This document shows positions 1 through 5,380 of a stretch of DNA of 5,380 nucleotides, piece by piece. This stretch comes from Clostridia bacterium (GTDB taxonomy: Bacteria; Bacillota; Clostridia; Christensenellales; CAG-138), in assembly GCA_030530185.1 (NCBI GenBank), contig JAUMVL010000085.1:2294-7673 (forward strand). The letters run 5' to 3'. The notes under the pieces are model-generated. The model saw only the letters and a list, made by a program, of their open reading frames with translations, had not been told where the DNA came from and ran no database searches. Position 1 is the stretch's first letter. Every line of letters starts with the position of its first letter. The position numbers were made by a program, and so were the translations under genes.

Positions 1-65
1 GGGACGGCGATCACCACACCCTGTATATCGGCGAAATTCTCGGCGTTACGGAGTCAGACCAATGA
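1..65 (+). CDS. C-terminal tail of a flavin reductase-like protein (5' truncated by window edge)
   Basis: Only the last 20 codons are present, read from base 3 (GAC) to a TGA at 63-65. The peptide DGDHHTLYIGEILGVTESDQ contains GDHxxLYIGEI, which resembles the conserved GDHxLFIGEV strand near the C-terminus of flavin reductase-like (FMN-binding split-barrel) proteins. The stop codon overlaps the start of the next gene in an ATGA arrangement (62-65), which indicates one transcript and translational coupling. A flavin reductase role (NAD(P)H-dependent FMN reduction, cytoplasmic) is inferred from this short tail alone. The frame is well supported by the stop/start overlap; the family call is tentative. 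Confidence 0.55.
   Translation, partial: DGDHHTLYIGEILGVTESDQ
50..53 (+). promoter_or_regulatory. Shine-Dalgarno site of the SDR gene
   Basis: GGAG lies 8 bases upstream of the ATG at 62, inside the end of the preceding coding frame. It supports this start and the coupled reading of the two genes. Confidence 0.6.
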
Positions 66-790
66 AAAAGCCCATTGCTCTGGTAACCGGTGCTTCCGGC
101 GGAATCGGCGGTGCAATAGCAAAGGCCCTGCTGAAAAGCGGCTATGCGGTTGTCCTGCAATACCACCGTCACGCTGAAGCCGCACAAGCGCTTATTTCGG
201 ATTGTTCGCCCGATGCGGATTATCTCCTTCTTCCCTGCGATCTGACCGACTCCGATGCCGTTGCGGCGTTTGCAGACGTCGTTCATAAGCGGTTCGGACC
301 TGTATCCGTCTTGGTCAACTGTGCCGGCATCGCATTAAAGCAAATGCTCTTTACCGATACGACGGATGCCGATCTTGCGTCCGTCTTTGAAACAAACGTC
401 TATGGGCCAATGCGATTGACAAGGTTATTATTAGATGACCTTCGGAAAATGTCCGGAACAATTGTAAACATTTCCTCGATGTGGGGCGTTTCGGGGGCTT
501 CCTGTGAGGTCATCTATTCTGCCTCAAAAGCGGCTTTGATTGGGTTCACAAAAGCACTTGCAAAGGAACTGGCGCCAAGCGGCGTGACGGTAAACGCAGT
601 TGCACCGGGCTTTGTTTCCACCGCAATGAATGCGCATCTTTCTGCTGCGGATGCCGAAGCGTTCCGCTCATCCACACCGCTCGAACGGTTTGGCACACCG
701 CAGGAAATTGCCGATGCAGTTCTATACTTAATCGGCGCGCGATTTGTCACGGGACAAATTCTTTCCGTGGATGGTGGGATCAACATATAA
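62..790 (+). CDS. ymfI: SDR-family NAD(P)-dependent reductase, EF-P 5-aminopentanone reductase (YmfI) type
   Basis: This is a complete 242-residue classical short-chain dehydrogenase. The Rossmann motif TGASGGIG is at residues 9-16, D60 is in the adenine-site strand, NCAG (usually NNAG) is at 86-89, and the catalytic tetrad is N112, S139, Y152 and K156. PG at 182-183 and the C-terminal VDGG are also typical. An arginine (R36) after the second strand suggests NADPH preference. The stretch SSMWGVSGASCEVIYSASK around the active site resembles Bacillus YmfI, which reduces the 5-aminopentanone group on a lysine of elongation factor P, more than it does FabG. FabG (3-oxoacyl-ACP reductase) remains the main alternative, since no fatty-acid genes are visible to decide. 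A GGAG at 50-53 lies 8 bases before the ATG. The gene overlaps its upstream neighbour by 4 bases and is followed by an intrinsic terminator, so it ends its operon. Confidence 0.85.
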   Translation: MKKPIALVTGASGGIGGAIAKALLKSGYAVVLQYHRHAEAAQALISDCSPDADYLLLPCDLTDSDAVAAFADVVHKRFGPVSVLVNCAGIALKQMLFTDTTDADLASVFETNVYGPMRLTRLLLDDLRKMSGTIVNISSMWGVSGASCEVIYSASKAALIGFTKALAKELAPSGVTVNAVAPGFVSTAMNAHLSAADAEAFRSSTPLERFGTPQEIADAVLYLIGARFVTGQILSVDGGINI

Positions 791-800
791 TTGCCTGCAC

Positions 801-842
801 AAAGCCGGGCGCTGGTTATTTCTGCTCCCGGCTTTCTTTTTT
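801..842 (+). terminator. Intrinsic terminator of the SDR operon, between convergent genes
   Basis: A perfect 9-bp inverted repeat, AAAGCCGGG (801-809) and CCCGGCTTT (827-835), with a 17-base loop, is followed by C and six T (837-842). The last two T belong to the complement of the TAA stop of the convergent dacF-like gene (841-843). Read on the - strand the same stem is followed by only three U and then GTGC, so it is a strong terminator for the + strand and a weak one for the - strand. Confidence 0.9.
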
Positions 843-1956
843 ATTCCAAATAACTTGCAATCAATCGTCTGATCACATCCAGATACCCATTGGATCGTAC
901 GATTTCCGAGGGGTACAACGCAACCACCGCAAGCGTGTTTCCCGCTGCATCCGTGAACGTGGCGTTGCCTACCGCAACATCGGGATCGAGCGGAGCAAGC
1001 AAAGCCTTCGGCAAGTCATCCGACTGTTCCAGCGCTCCGTCCGCCTTGCTGCGAAGCAACACCACATTTTCATGCGGAACCAAATCGACTGTCTTTCGGT
1101 CGCCGTAAAGCACCGGCCATTCGGGATACAAGGTCTTTCCGGCAGAAGCAGGTGTTTCCAGCTTATAATTTGCAAACGCGTTGTCAAGAAGTTGCGTTGC
1201 TTCTGCGAATCGTGCTTCGCTGGTCGGGCTTCCGATGATACAGCAAAGATAGGTCATCTCGTTTCGCTTTGCTGCAAATACCCCGCAGTAACCGTCTTCT
1301 CTCGAACTGCCTGTAAGCAGACCGATGCAGCCTCCATAGCTTCGAATCATCCGGTTCGCATTGACAAGCTCGGTCATCGATCCTTTTTGGTGGCTCAACG
1401 AATCCATATACAGACCTGCGTACTGCAAGAATGTTTTGCTTTCGATTGCAAGCTCGCCGAGCCGGTACAGATCGTCGCACGAAAACGGTGTTCCGGTTCC
1501 AAGACAGGTTTCCAGCGTCAAATCCACACCGGCATCCTTCAGCACAATCCCAATATTCTGCAAAAAGATCTCCTCCGATCCGAACGCGTTCTCCATCAGC
1601 GTCCAAATCGCATCGCCTGCAGAGATCATAACAGCAGCTTTGATGAGTTCCCCTGCCCGGACCTGCTCGCCGGCTTCCAAAAAAGCGGTTGGGCCGGGAA
1701 CCTTGCTTGCTTTTTTGGAGACCTCCATCTCGGTATCGAGCGGAATCAATCCTTGGTCGAATGCGCGGCACAGAGTCAACAATGCGGGAAGCTTGCATAA
1801 TCCCGCTACCGAAAAACGATCTGTGCTGTTTTTTTGATCCATTACGATTTCGCTGTTGTGGGGACGAAGCAAAATCGCCTTTGCCTCCTTGGTCCCCTCT
1901 GCGCTGACCCTACCCGGCAGAAGTATTGACAAAACAATGATCACAATCCGTCGCAT
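841..1956 (-). CDS. DacF-like S11 D-alanyl-D-alanine carboxypeptidase homologue, probably catalytically dead
   Basis: This 371-residue exported protein has the layout of DacF/PBP5. Residues 1-19 are a signal peptide (MRR, hydrophobic core, VSA/EG cleavage), an S11 transpeptidase-like domain spans about 26-262, and a beta-rich C-terminal PBP5-like domain spans about 267-360. The family is recognised from AFLEAGE, VNANRMIRSY (198-207; DacF has VNTNRLIKFY), DGYCGVFAAKR and a C-terminal APLDPDVAVG. All three penicilloyl-serine motifs are altered: SxxK reads G52-L-C-K55 (Ser to Gly), SxN reads S112-A-G114 (Asn to Gly), and KTG reads L214-T-G216 (Lys to Leu). Peptidase or penicillin-binding activity is therefore unlikely; a structural or peptidoglycan-binding role is inference. 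The exported part has eight cysteines. An in-frame TTG at 1968 would add four residues, but the ATG at 1956 is preferred because GAGGG (1966-1962) precedes it by 5 bases. The gene lies behind the punA terminator; in Bacillus the homologue is sporulation-expressed. Confidence 0.88.
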   Translation of the reverse strand: MRRIVIIVLSILLPGRVSAEGTKEAKAILLRPHNSEIVMDQKNSTDRFSVAGLCKLPALLTLCRAFDQGLIPLDTEMEVSKKASKVPGPTAFLEAGEQVRAGELIKAAVMISAGDAIWTLMENAFGSEEIFLQNIGIVLKDAGVDLTLETCLGTGTPFSCDDLYRLGELAIESKTFLQYAGLYMDSLSHQKGSMTELVNANRMIRSYGGCIGLLTGSSREDGYCGVFAAKRNEMTYLCCIIGSPTSEARFAEATQLLDNAFANYKLETPASAGKTLYPEWPVLYGDRKTVDLVPHENVVLLRSKADGALEQSDDLPKALLAPLDPDVAVGNATFTDAAGNTLAVVALYPSEIVRSNGYLDVIRRLIASYLE

Positions 1957-1961
1957 AAAGT

Positions 1962-1966
1962 CCCTC
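1962..1966 (-). promoter_or_regulatory. Ribosome binding site deciding the dacF-like start
   Basis: GAGGG on the - strand sits 5 bases before the ATG at 1956-1954. It overlaps the upstream TTG (1968-1966), which has no such site of its own, so the ATG is the likelier start. Confidence 0.65.
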
Positions 1967-1992
1967 AATTTTCACCGTATGCACGTTCCCCC

Positions 1993-2028
1993 AAAAATAG
2001 AAAAGCGAAGAGCGTTTCTTCTCTTCGC
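1993..2028 (-). terminator. Intrinsic terminator after punA
   Basis: On the - strand a perfect 8-bp stem, GCGAAGAG (2028-2021 on the minus reading) and CTCTTCGC (2012-2005), has an 8-base loop and is followed by TTTTCTATTTTT (2004-1993). It begins 10 bases after the punA TGA and ends 36 bases before the ATG of the dacF-like gene. It should stop most transcripts of the deoB-punA unit. I found no convincing sigma-A, sigma-F or sigma-G promoter in the 36 bases that remain before the dacF-like ATG. Confidence 0.85.
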
Positions 2029-2038
2029 ATCATACGAT

Positions 2039-2860
2039 TCAGAACAAATCCGACACAATCAGGTCTACAAGAGCCGAGAACCGTTTGGCTGCCTGATTCG
2101 CAGTTTCCGTTACCTCCGCATGGGACAGCGGTTGATCAAGTATCCCTGCCGCCATATTTGTAATCAGAGAAATCCCTACCGTCTTAATCCCGCAATGCGC
2201 AGCGGCGATTGCCTCCGGTACCGTAGACATGCCGACTGCATCGGCACCGATCGCTCGCGCCATACGAATCTCCGCAGGTGTTTCATAGCACGGTCCGGAC
2301 ATCATCAGATACACGCCTTCCTCGAGTTCGATATCATGCTTTTTCGCAAGCGCCTTAAGTGCGGTACGCAAATCACGATCATAGACATTGGAAAGGTCCG
2401 GGAATCGAGGTCCGAATGCGTCCAGATTCTTTCCGATCAAGGGATTTGTGCCGGACAGATTAATATGATCCGAGATCAACATCAATGTACCCGCATGATA
2501 ACTTGTGTTCACGCCGCCTGCCGCATTCGTAATCAGCAGCTTTTCAACACCGAGCCTCTGCATTGTTCGGACGCCAAGTGAAAGCAGCGATTGCGGATAT
2601 CCCTCATAATAGTGGAACCGCCCCTGCATGACAACGATCGTCTTCCCTGCCTTTTCCCCAATCACAAAACGCGATTTATGTCCAACCACGCTCGAAACCG
2701 GATAGCCCGGAATGTCGGCGTAGTTGACAAAACGCTTGTTTTCAAGCGTCTCAGCATACGCTCCGAGTCCGCTGCCGAGAATCATTCCGATCTTTGCTTG
2801 CTCTGCTCCCTGCTGCTTCAAAAGCGCCGCTGCACTCTCAATGATATCCATGAGTTCCAT
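2039..2860 (-). CDS. punA: Purine nucleoside phosphorylase (trimeric, PNP/MTAP family)
   Basis: The 273-residue cytoplasmic enzyme cleaves purine (deoxy)nucleosides with phosphate to the free base and (deoxy)ribose-1-phosphate. The length is normal and the active-site set known from the trimeric family is complete: GSGLG (29-33, phosphate Ser30), GHKSRFV with His61, GRFHYYEGY with Arg81, His83 and Tyr85, TNAAGG (111-116), DHIN (131-134), GPCYETPAEIR with Glu193, GMSTVPE with Met211 and Ser212, and TNMAAG with Asn235. Glu193 and Asn235 match the residues that give human PNP its 6-oxopurine (inosine/guanosine) preference, so guanosine and inosine are the likely substrates. The start ATG is 3 bases after the deoB stop, and its GGAGGA site lies within the last codons of deoB, so the two genes are translationally coupled. 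The product ribose-1-phosphate is the substrate of DeoB. An intrinsic terminator follows directly. Confidence 0.96.
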   Translation of the reverse strand: MELMDIIESAAALLKQQGAEQAKIGMILGSGLGAYAETLENKRFVNYADIPGYPVSSVVGHKSRFVIGEKAGKTIVVMQGRFHYYEGYPQSLLSLGVRTMQRLGVEKLLITNAAGGVNTSYHAGTLMLISDHINLSGTNPLIGKNLDAFGPRFPDLSNVYDRDLRTALKALAKKHDIELEEGVYLMMSGPCYETPAEIRMARAIGADAVGMSTVPEAIAAAHCGIKTVGISLITNMAAGILDQPLSHAEVTETANQAAKRFSALVDLIVSDLF

Positions 2861-2866
2861 ACATTA

Positions 2867-2872
2867 ATCCTC
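2867..2872 (-). promoter_or_regulatory. Ribosome binding site of punA inside the end of deoB
   Basis: GGAGGA on the - strand lies within the final Met-Glu-Asp codons of deoB, 6-7 bases before the punA ATG. Ribosomes finishing deoB would deliver directly to punA, a link that the internal TAG in deoB would break. Confidence 0.7.
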
Positions 2873-3694
2873 CATGATTTCCTGCAAAAATGAGGATCCC
2901 TCGCGCCAGGTTTCGCCGGTCAGGTATTCAAAAATTGTCGCACCGATGTCGTTGAATGCCGGACGAATGTGCAGATTTACATTCTTTTTGATGTGTTGTC
3001 CATAGATCAGAAGCGGAATATACTCCCGTGTATGATCGGTGCCGGGATAAGTCGGATCAAAGACGTGATCGGAGGTGACCATTAGAATGTCATTTTCCGT
3101 CATCTTGTCCATCAAATCGGGAAGCTTTTGATCGAAGTATTCCAACGCTTGCGCATAGCCCTCCACATCGTTCCGATGCCCGTATAGCATATCGGTATCA
3201 ACAAGGTTTGTAAAGATGAAGTCGCCCTGACCGTTGCCCAGAAAGCGTTCCGTTGCCGCAATGCCTGCAGGATTGTTCTTGGTATGATCGACGGTCGTAA
3301 TGCCGCGATGGCAGAAAATATCCTCAATCTTGCCGATTGCAACAACATCCATTCCCTTTTTAGTCAAGCCGTCCAAAATCGTCGGCTGAAACGGGGCAAG
3401 TGCATAATCCTTCCGGTTCTCGGTTCGGGTATAGTTGCCGCTTGTTCCCGTAAACGGGCGTGCAATCACGCGCCCAACGAGGTATTCACCGACCAACATT
3501 TCACGCGCAATCTCGCAAATGCGATACAATTCATCAAGCGGAACGACGTCTTCATGTGCGGCGATCTGAAACACGCTGTCCGCACTCGTATAAACGATCA
3601 GGCTGCCGGTTTGAACATGCTCATCGCCGAGCTCCTGAATGATCTGCGTTCCGGAGGCAACGCAATTGCCCAAAGTCTTTCGTCCGATTCGCTG

Positions 3695-3697
3695 CTA
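3695..3697 (-). other. Internal TAG codon in deoB
   Basis: Read on the - strand the codon is TAG, followed in the same frame by CAG CGA ATC GGA CGA AAG and the conserved GRKTLGN segment. Family members usually have an acidic residue around this position, so GAG to TAG by one base change is the simplest origin. None of the six genes in the window ends in TAG (three TAA, three TGA), but six stops are too few to argue for recoding. Confidence 0.85.
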
Positions 3698-4072
3698 GAA
3701 TGCATCGAGGAATTTTCTCGGAAATCCATTCGGATAGGTCAAAAACGGCTTTTCGAGAGAGTATCCCGCCATCTCCCAATGTCCGCACGTTGTATCCTTC
3801 GCATGTGTTTTTTCTGCACATTTCCCGTAAGCACCGATAATTGGATCATCGGATTTAGGAAGCGTGCAGCCGTCGATATTGGCAAGCCCCAGTTTGGTCA
3901 TATTGGGAACATGAAGCTTGCCACGTGTGTGATAAATATTGCAAATGGTATTTGCGCCCACATCGCCGAACTCCGCCGCATCCGGCAAATATCCGATCCC
4001 GGCGCTGTCAAGCACGATCAGGGCAACTCTTTTCTTCATCGAACGGATCCCTCTTTCTTCTGCGATGCAATC

Positions 4073-4102
4073 ATTTTACCACATCTTTGCATAAAACGTC
4101 AA
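4073..4102 (-). promoter_or_regulatory. Sigma-A-type promoter for deoB-punA
   Basis: On the - strand TTGACG (4102-4097) and TAAAAT (4078-4073) are separated by 18 bases, and a TGG directly before the -10 gives an extended -10 element. The -35 box contains the TGA stop codon of spoIVB (4101-4099). Transcription would start near 4066, about 25 bases before the deoB ATG, leaving room for its AGAGGGA ribosome site. This would separate housekeeping salvage from sporulation-controlled spoIVB. The call rests on consensus match only. Confidence 0.7.
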
Positions 4103-5361
4103 CCGCTCATCAGTTTCTCATACATCTGCCTGGCATAGATGCAGTAGCCCCGTGTGCTATCGCCCAGAAAAACGTGTGTAACAACGCCGATCAGTTTTCC
4201 GTCCTGCAAGACGGGGCTTCCGCTCATCCCCTGCACGATGCCTCCTGTTGTTTGGATTAGCGACGGATCGGTAATTTGTATCATAAATCCATTTGTTTCG
4301 GAAGAAGCCTGTACATCCAGCCGAATGACGCGTGCAGCGTATGTCCGAACCGTCTGTCCGAGCACCGTCGATTGAATCTGCGCTTCGCCGGTGCGGACCT
4401 CTCCCTCCTGCGCGATCGGAACTGTGTCATGGGAAAATGCGCGGTATAACGTTCCTGCGATTCCGTATGGAGTATTCTGCTGTAACGCTCCGATTGCCAA
4501 ATCCGTTTCTGCTGTGAAAGAACCAATCAATTCTCCCGCTTTTCCGCCGGATGCACGCTGCACGCCCGTAACGGCTGCGGAGTAGACCAGCCCGTTTCCA
4601 TAGCGAAGCAGTACGCCGGTGTCCACATCCGATACGCCATGCCCGAGCGCTGCGAAACGATTTGTTTGGGGATCGACAAACGACATGGTTCCAAGGCCCG
4701 AAGTGCTGTCGCGCACCCATGCGCCGATCCTGTACGCCCCGTCTGCATCCAAAACAGGCGTAACCGTTACCGTACGCAAGTTTCCGTTGCGCAGGCATTG
4801 AAGCTCGATCGTCTGATCCGTGCTGCAAAGCGCGATAAACTGCGCACTGCTTTCGATCGGCGTTCCGTTTACCGACAATACTGTGTCGCCTGCCTGCAGA
4901 CCGGCATCCGAAGCAGGATTCTGTGTCCCGTGGCCTGTCTGAATCCCACCTAAGCCAACGATTTGTACCCCTTCCGTATGCAATACGATTCCGATGATCT
5001 TTCCCGACGGCGTAACATCCCGCTGCATTCCAGCGCCGTGTAAGGTCCGAACCGGTATTACGCCGAACAGCTTTACCGCATAAGTGGAGTCCGACACCAA
5101 TGACAGTCTCTGATCGCGGCTTTCGCGAACAGGAACCACTCCATCGCCAAGCGTCAGCAACGGCGCAGACGAGGTTGCACGATTTAGAACCGACGGACCG
5201 CAAAGCAACGTCTGCACGGACGGTAAGCTGTACCACATCAGCAGCAGCGAACAAATCAAAATAGAACCGATTTTTCGAATACGAAGCATACCGGTAGAAT
5301 GAGCAAAATCCGGTTCTTCATCCGAGCGCATAACGGAAATATTGAAAAAAAATACCCCCAT
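4099..5361 (-). CDS. spoIVB: SpoIVB peptidase (S55 family), sporulation signalling protease
   Basis: SpoIVB is made in the forespore and secreted across its inner membrane. It then cleaves SpoIVFA in the intermembrane space and so releases pro-sigma-K processing by SpoIVFB (known from Bacillus). The reading is 420 residues (Bacillus about 426). A membrane/signal segment lies at about 31-48 (IGSILICSLLLMWYSL), a PDZ domain at about 124-200 with GLQAGDTVLSVNGTPI, and the S55 protease domain at 213-420. The catalytic triad is His241 in ALGHGVSD, Asp365 in ITDP and Ser380 in GMSGSPV; the Asp-Ser spacing of 15 equals that of Bacillus. THVFLGDSTRGY (395-406) is also typical. The start is uncertain: ATGs at 5361, 5331 and 5289 all lack a clear ribosome site. 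The start at 5289 (MLRIRKIG, 396 residues) would best match a short N-terminus before the membrane segment. deoB follows, not spo0A as is common. Confidence 0.95.
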   Translation of the reverse strand: MGVFFFNISVMRSDEEPDFAHSTGMLRIRKIGSILICSLLLMWYSLPSVQTLLCGPSVLNRATSSAPLLTLGDGVVPVRESRDQRLSLVSDSTYAVKLFGVIPVRTLHGAGMQRDVTPSGKIIGIVLHTEGVQIVGLGGIQTGHGTQNPASDAGLQAGDTVLSVNGTPIESSAQFIALCSTDQTIELQCLRNGNLRTVTVTPVLDADGAYRIGAWVRDSTSGLGTMSFVDPQTNRFAALGHGVSDVDTGVLLRYGNGLVYSAAVTGVQRASGGKAGELIGSFTAETDLAIGALQQNTPYGIAGTLYRAFSHDTVPIAQEGEVRTGEAQIQSTVLGQTVRTYAARVIRLDVQASSETNGFMIQITDPSLIQTTGGIVQGMSGSPVLQDGKLIGVVTHVFLGDSTRGYCIYARQMYEKLMSG

Positions 5362-5380
5362 TGATTGACTTTACGCGCAA
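5362..5380. other. Window edge upstream of spoIVB, no feature seen
   Basis: These 19 bases carry no recognisable ribosome site for the ATG at 5361 and are too short to show a sporulation promoter or the preceding gene. Confidence 0.4.

Larger units (their letters stand above)
2864..4039 (-). pseudogene. deoB: Phosphopentomutase with an in-frame amber stop (TAG at codon 115)
   Basis: DeoB interconverts ribose-1-phosphate (or deoxyribose-1-phosphate) and the 5-phosphate. It belongs to the alkaline phosphatase superfamily and uses two Mn ions. Here 391 codons, close to the usual 390-395, lie in one unbroken frame apart from TAG at 3697-3695. Homology runs straight through it: FPRKFLDAF, stop, QRIGRKTLGN. 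Counting the stop as residue 115, the metal ligands are all present (D11, D283, H288, D324, H325, H336), as is the phosphothreonine T83 in KDTTCGHWE. The usual DHG(N/C)D motif reads DHVFD at 324-328, with Gly to Val and Asn/Cys to Phe. The ATG at 4039 is preceded by AGAGGGA. As written, translation would give a useless 114-residue peptide; the 3' part has no good ribosome site for restart. A sequencing error or a nonsense mutation is most likely. Confidence 0.85.

Noticed and set aside
742..759. Hairpin ATTTGTC-ACGG-GACAAAT near the end of the SDR gene
   Set aside because: It lies inside the coding frame of the conserved FVTGQI segment and has no U-tract. The 801-842 hairpin explains termination better.
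1957..1992. Sigma-F/sigma-G promoter upstream of the dacF-like gene
   Set aside because: GCATA and GGTGAAAAT each resemble one promoter half, but they nearly touch instead of being about 15 bases apart, so no pair with proper spacing exists.
1072..2581. Long + strand open frames (1072-1800 and 1856-2581) opposite the dacF-like gene and punA
   Set aside because: They cross the punA-dacF gap and its terminator, have no family resemblance, and lie opposite well-supported genes.
2864..3673. The 3' part of deoB as a separate gene starting with TTG at 3673
   Set aside because: It starts in the middle of the conserved GRKTLGN segment, lacks a good ribosome site, and is in the same frame as the 5' part. 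It is one gene with an internal stop.
3695..3697. Pyrrolysine or programmed readthrough at the deoB TAG
   Set aside because: Pyrrolysine in bacteria is known in methylamine methyltransferases, not DeoB, and the 3' context TAG CAG CGA does not fit the CAR-YYA readthrough rule. No stem-loop of note was seen next to it.
3284..4138. A 284-codon open frame on the + strand opposite deoB
   Set aside because: It is antisense to the conserved phosphopentomutase frame, resembles no known family and has no ribosome site of note. Length comes from codon structure of the true gene.
4427..5254. A 275-codon open frame on the - strand in another phase inside spoIVB
   Set aside because: It overlaps the SpoIVB frame, which carries PDZ and triad motifs. 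The shifted protein is Arg/Cys-rich and shows no domain, typical of a shadow frame.

Overview
The window looks like chromosome of a spore-forming, low-to-mid GC Gram-positive bacterium, most likely a clostridial Firmicute. The evidence is a full SpoIVB sporulation peptidase, a DacF-type exported protein, the order deoB-punA-dacF known from Bacillus, and a YmfI-type reductase. By eye G+C is close to half, which fits Oscillospiraceae-like Clostridia better than low-GC Clostridium. The genus cannot be fixed from this sequence.

Layout. On the + strand, bases 1-65 hold the last 20 codons of a gene whose tail resembles the flavin reductase family. Its TGA overlaps the ATG of a complete short-chain dehydrogenase (62-790) of the EF-P 5-aminopentanone reductase (YmfI) type. 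A strong intrinsic terminator (801-842) closes this pair. Everything to its right is on the - strand and reads toward it: spoIVB (5361-4099), deoB (4039-2864), punA (2860-2039) and a dacF-like gene (1956-841). The two gene groups converge at the terminator.

How the genes work together. SpoIVB is the forespore-to-mother-cell signalling serine peptidase of late sporulation, with an intact His-Asp-Ser triad. A good sigma-A-type promoter, whose -35 box overlaps the spoIVB stop codon, starts a separate deoB-punA unit for nucleoside salvage (purine nucleoside to ribose-1-phosphate, then ribose-5-phosphate). The unit ends at a clear intrinsic terminator just after punA, so the dacF-like gene behind it is at least partly insulated.

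Two points stand out. First, the dacF-like protein keeps the S11 D,D-carboxypeptidase fold and its signal peptide but has lost the key residue of all three active-site motifs (SxxK, SxN, KTG), so it looks like an exported pseudoenzyme. Second, deoB is full length in a single frame except for an internal TAG at codon 115, and it also carries an unusual change in its conserved DHGxD motif. It is a recent pseudogene, a sequence error or, much less likely, a recoded gene. No mobile elements, CRISPR arrays, tRNAs or rRNAs were seen, and no gene-free stretch exceeds 100 bases.
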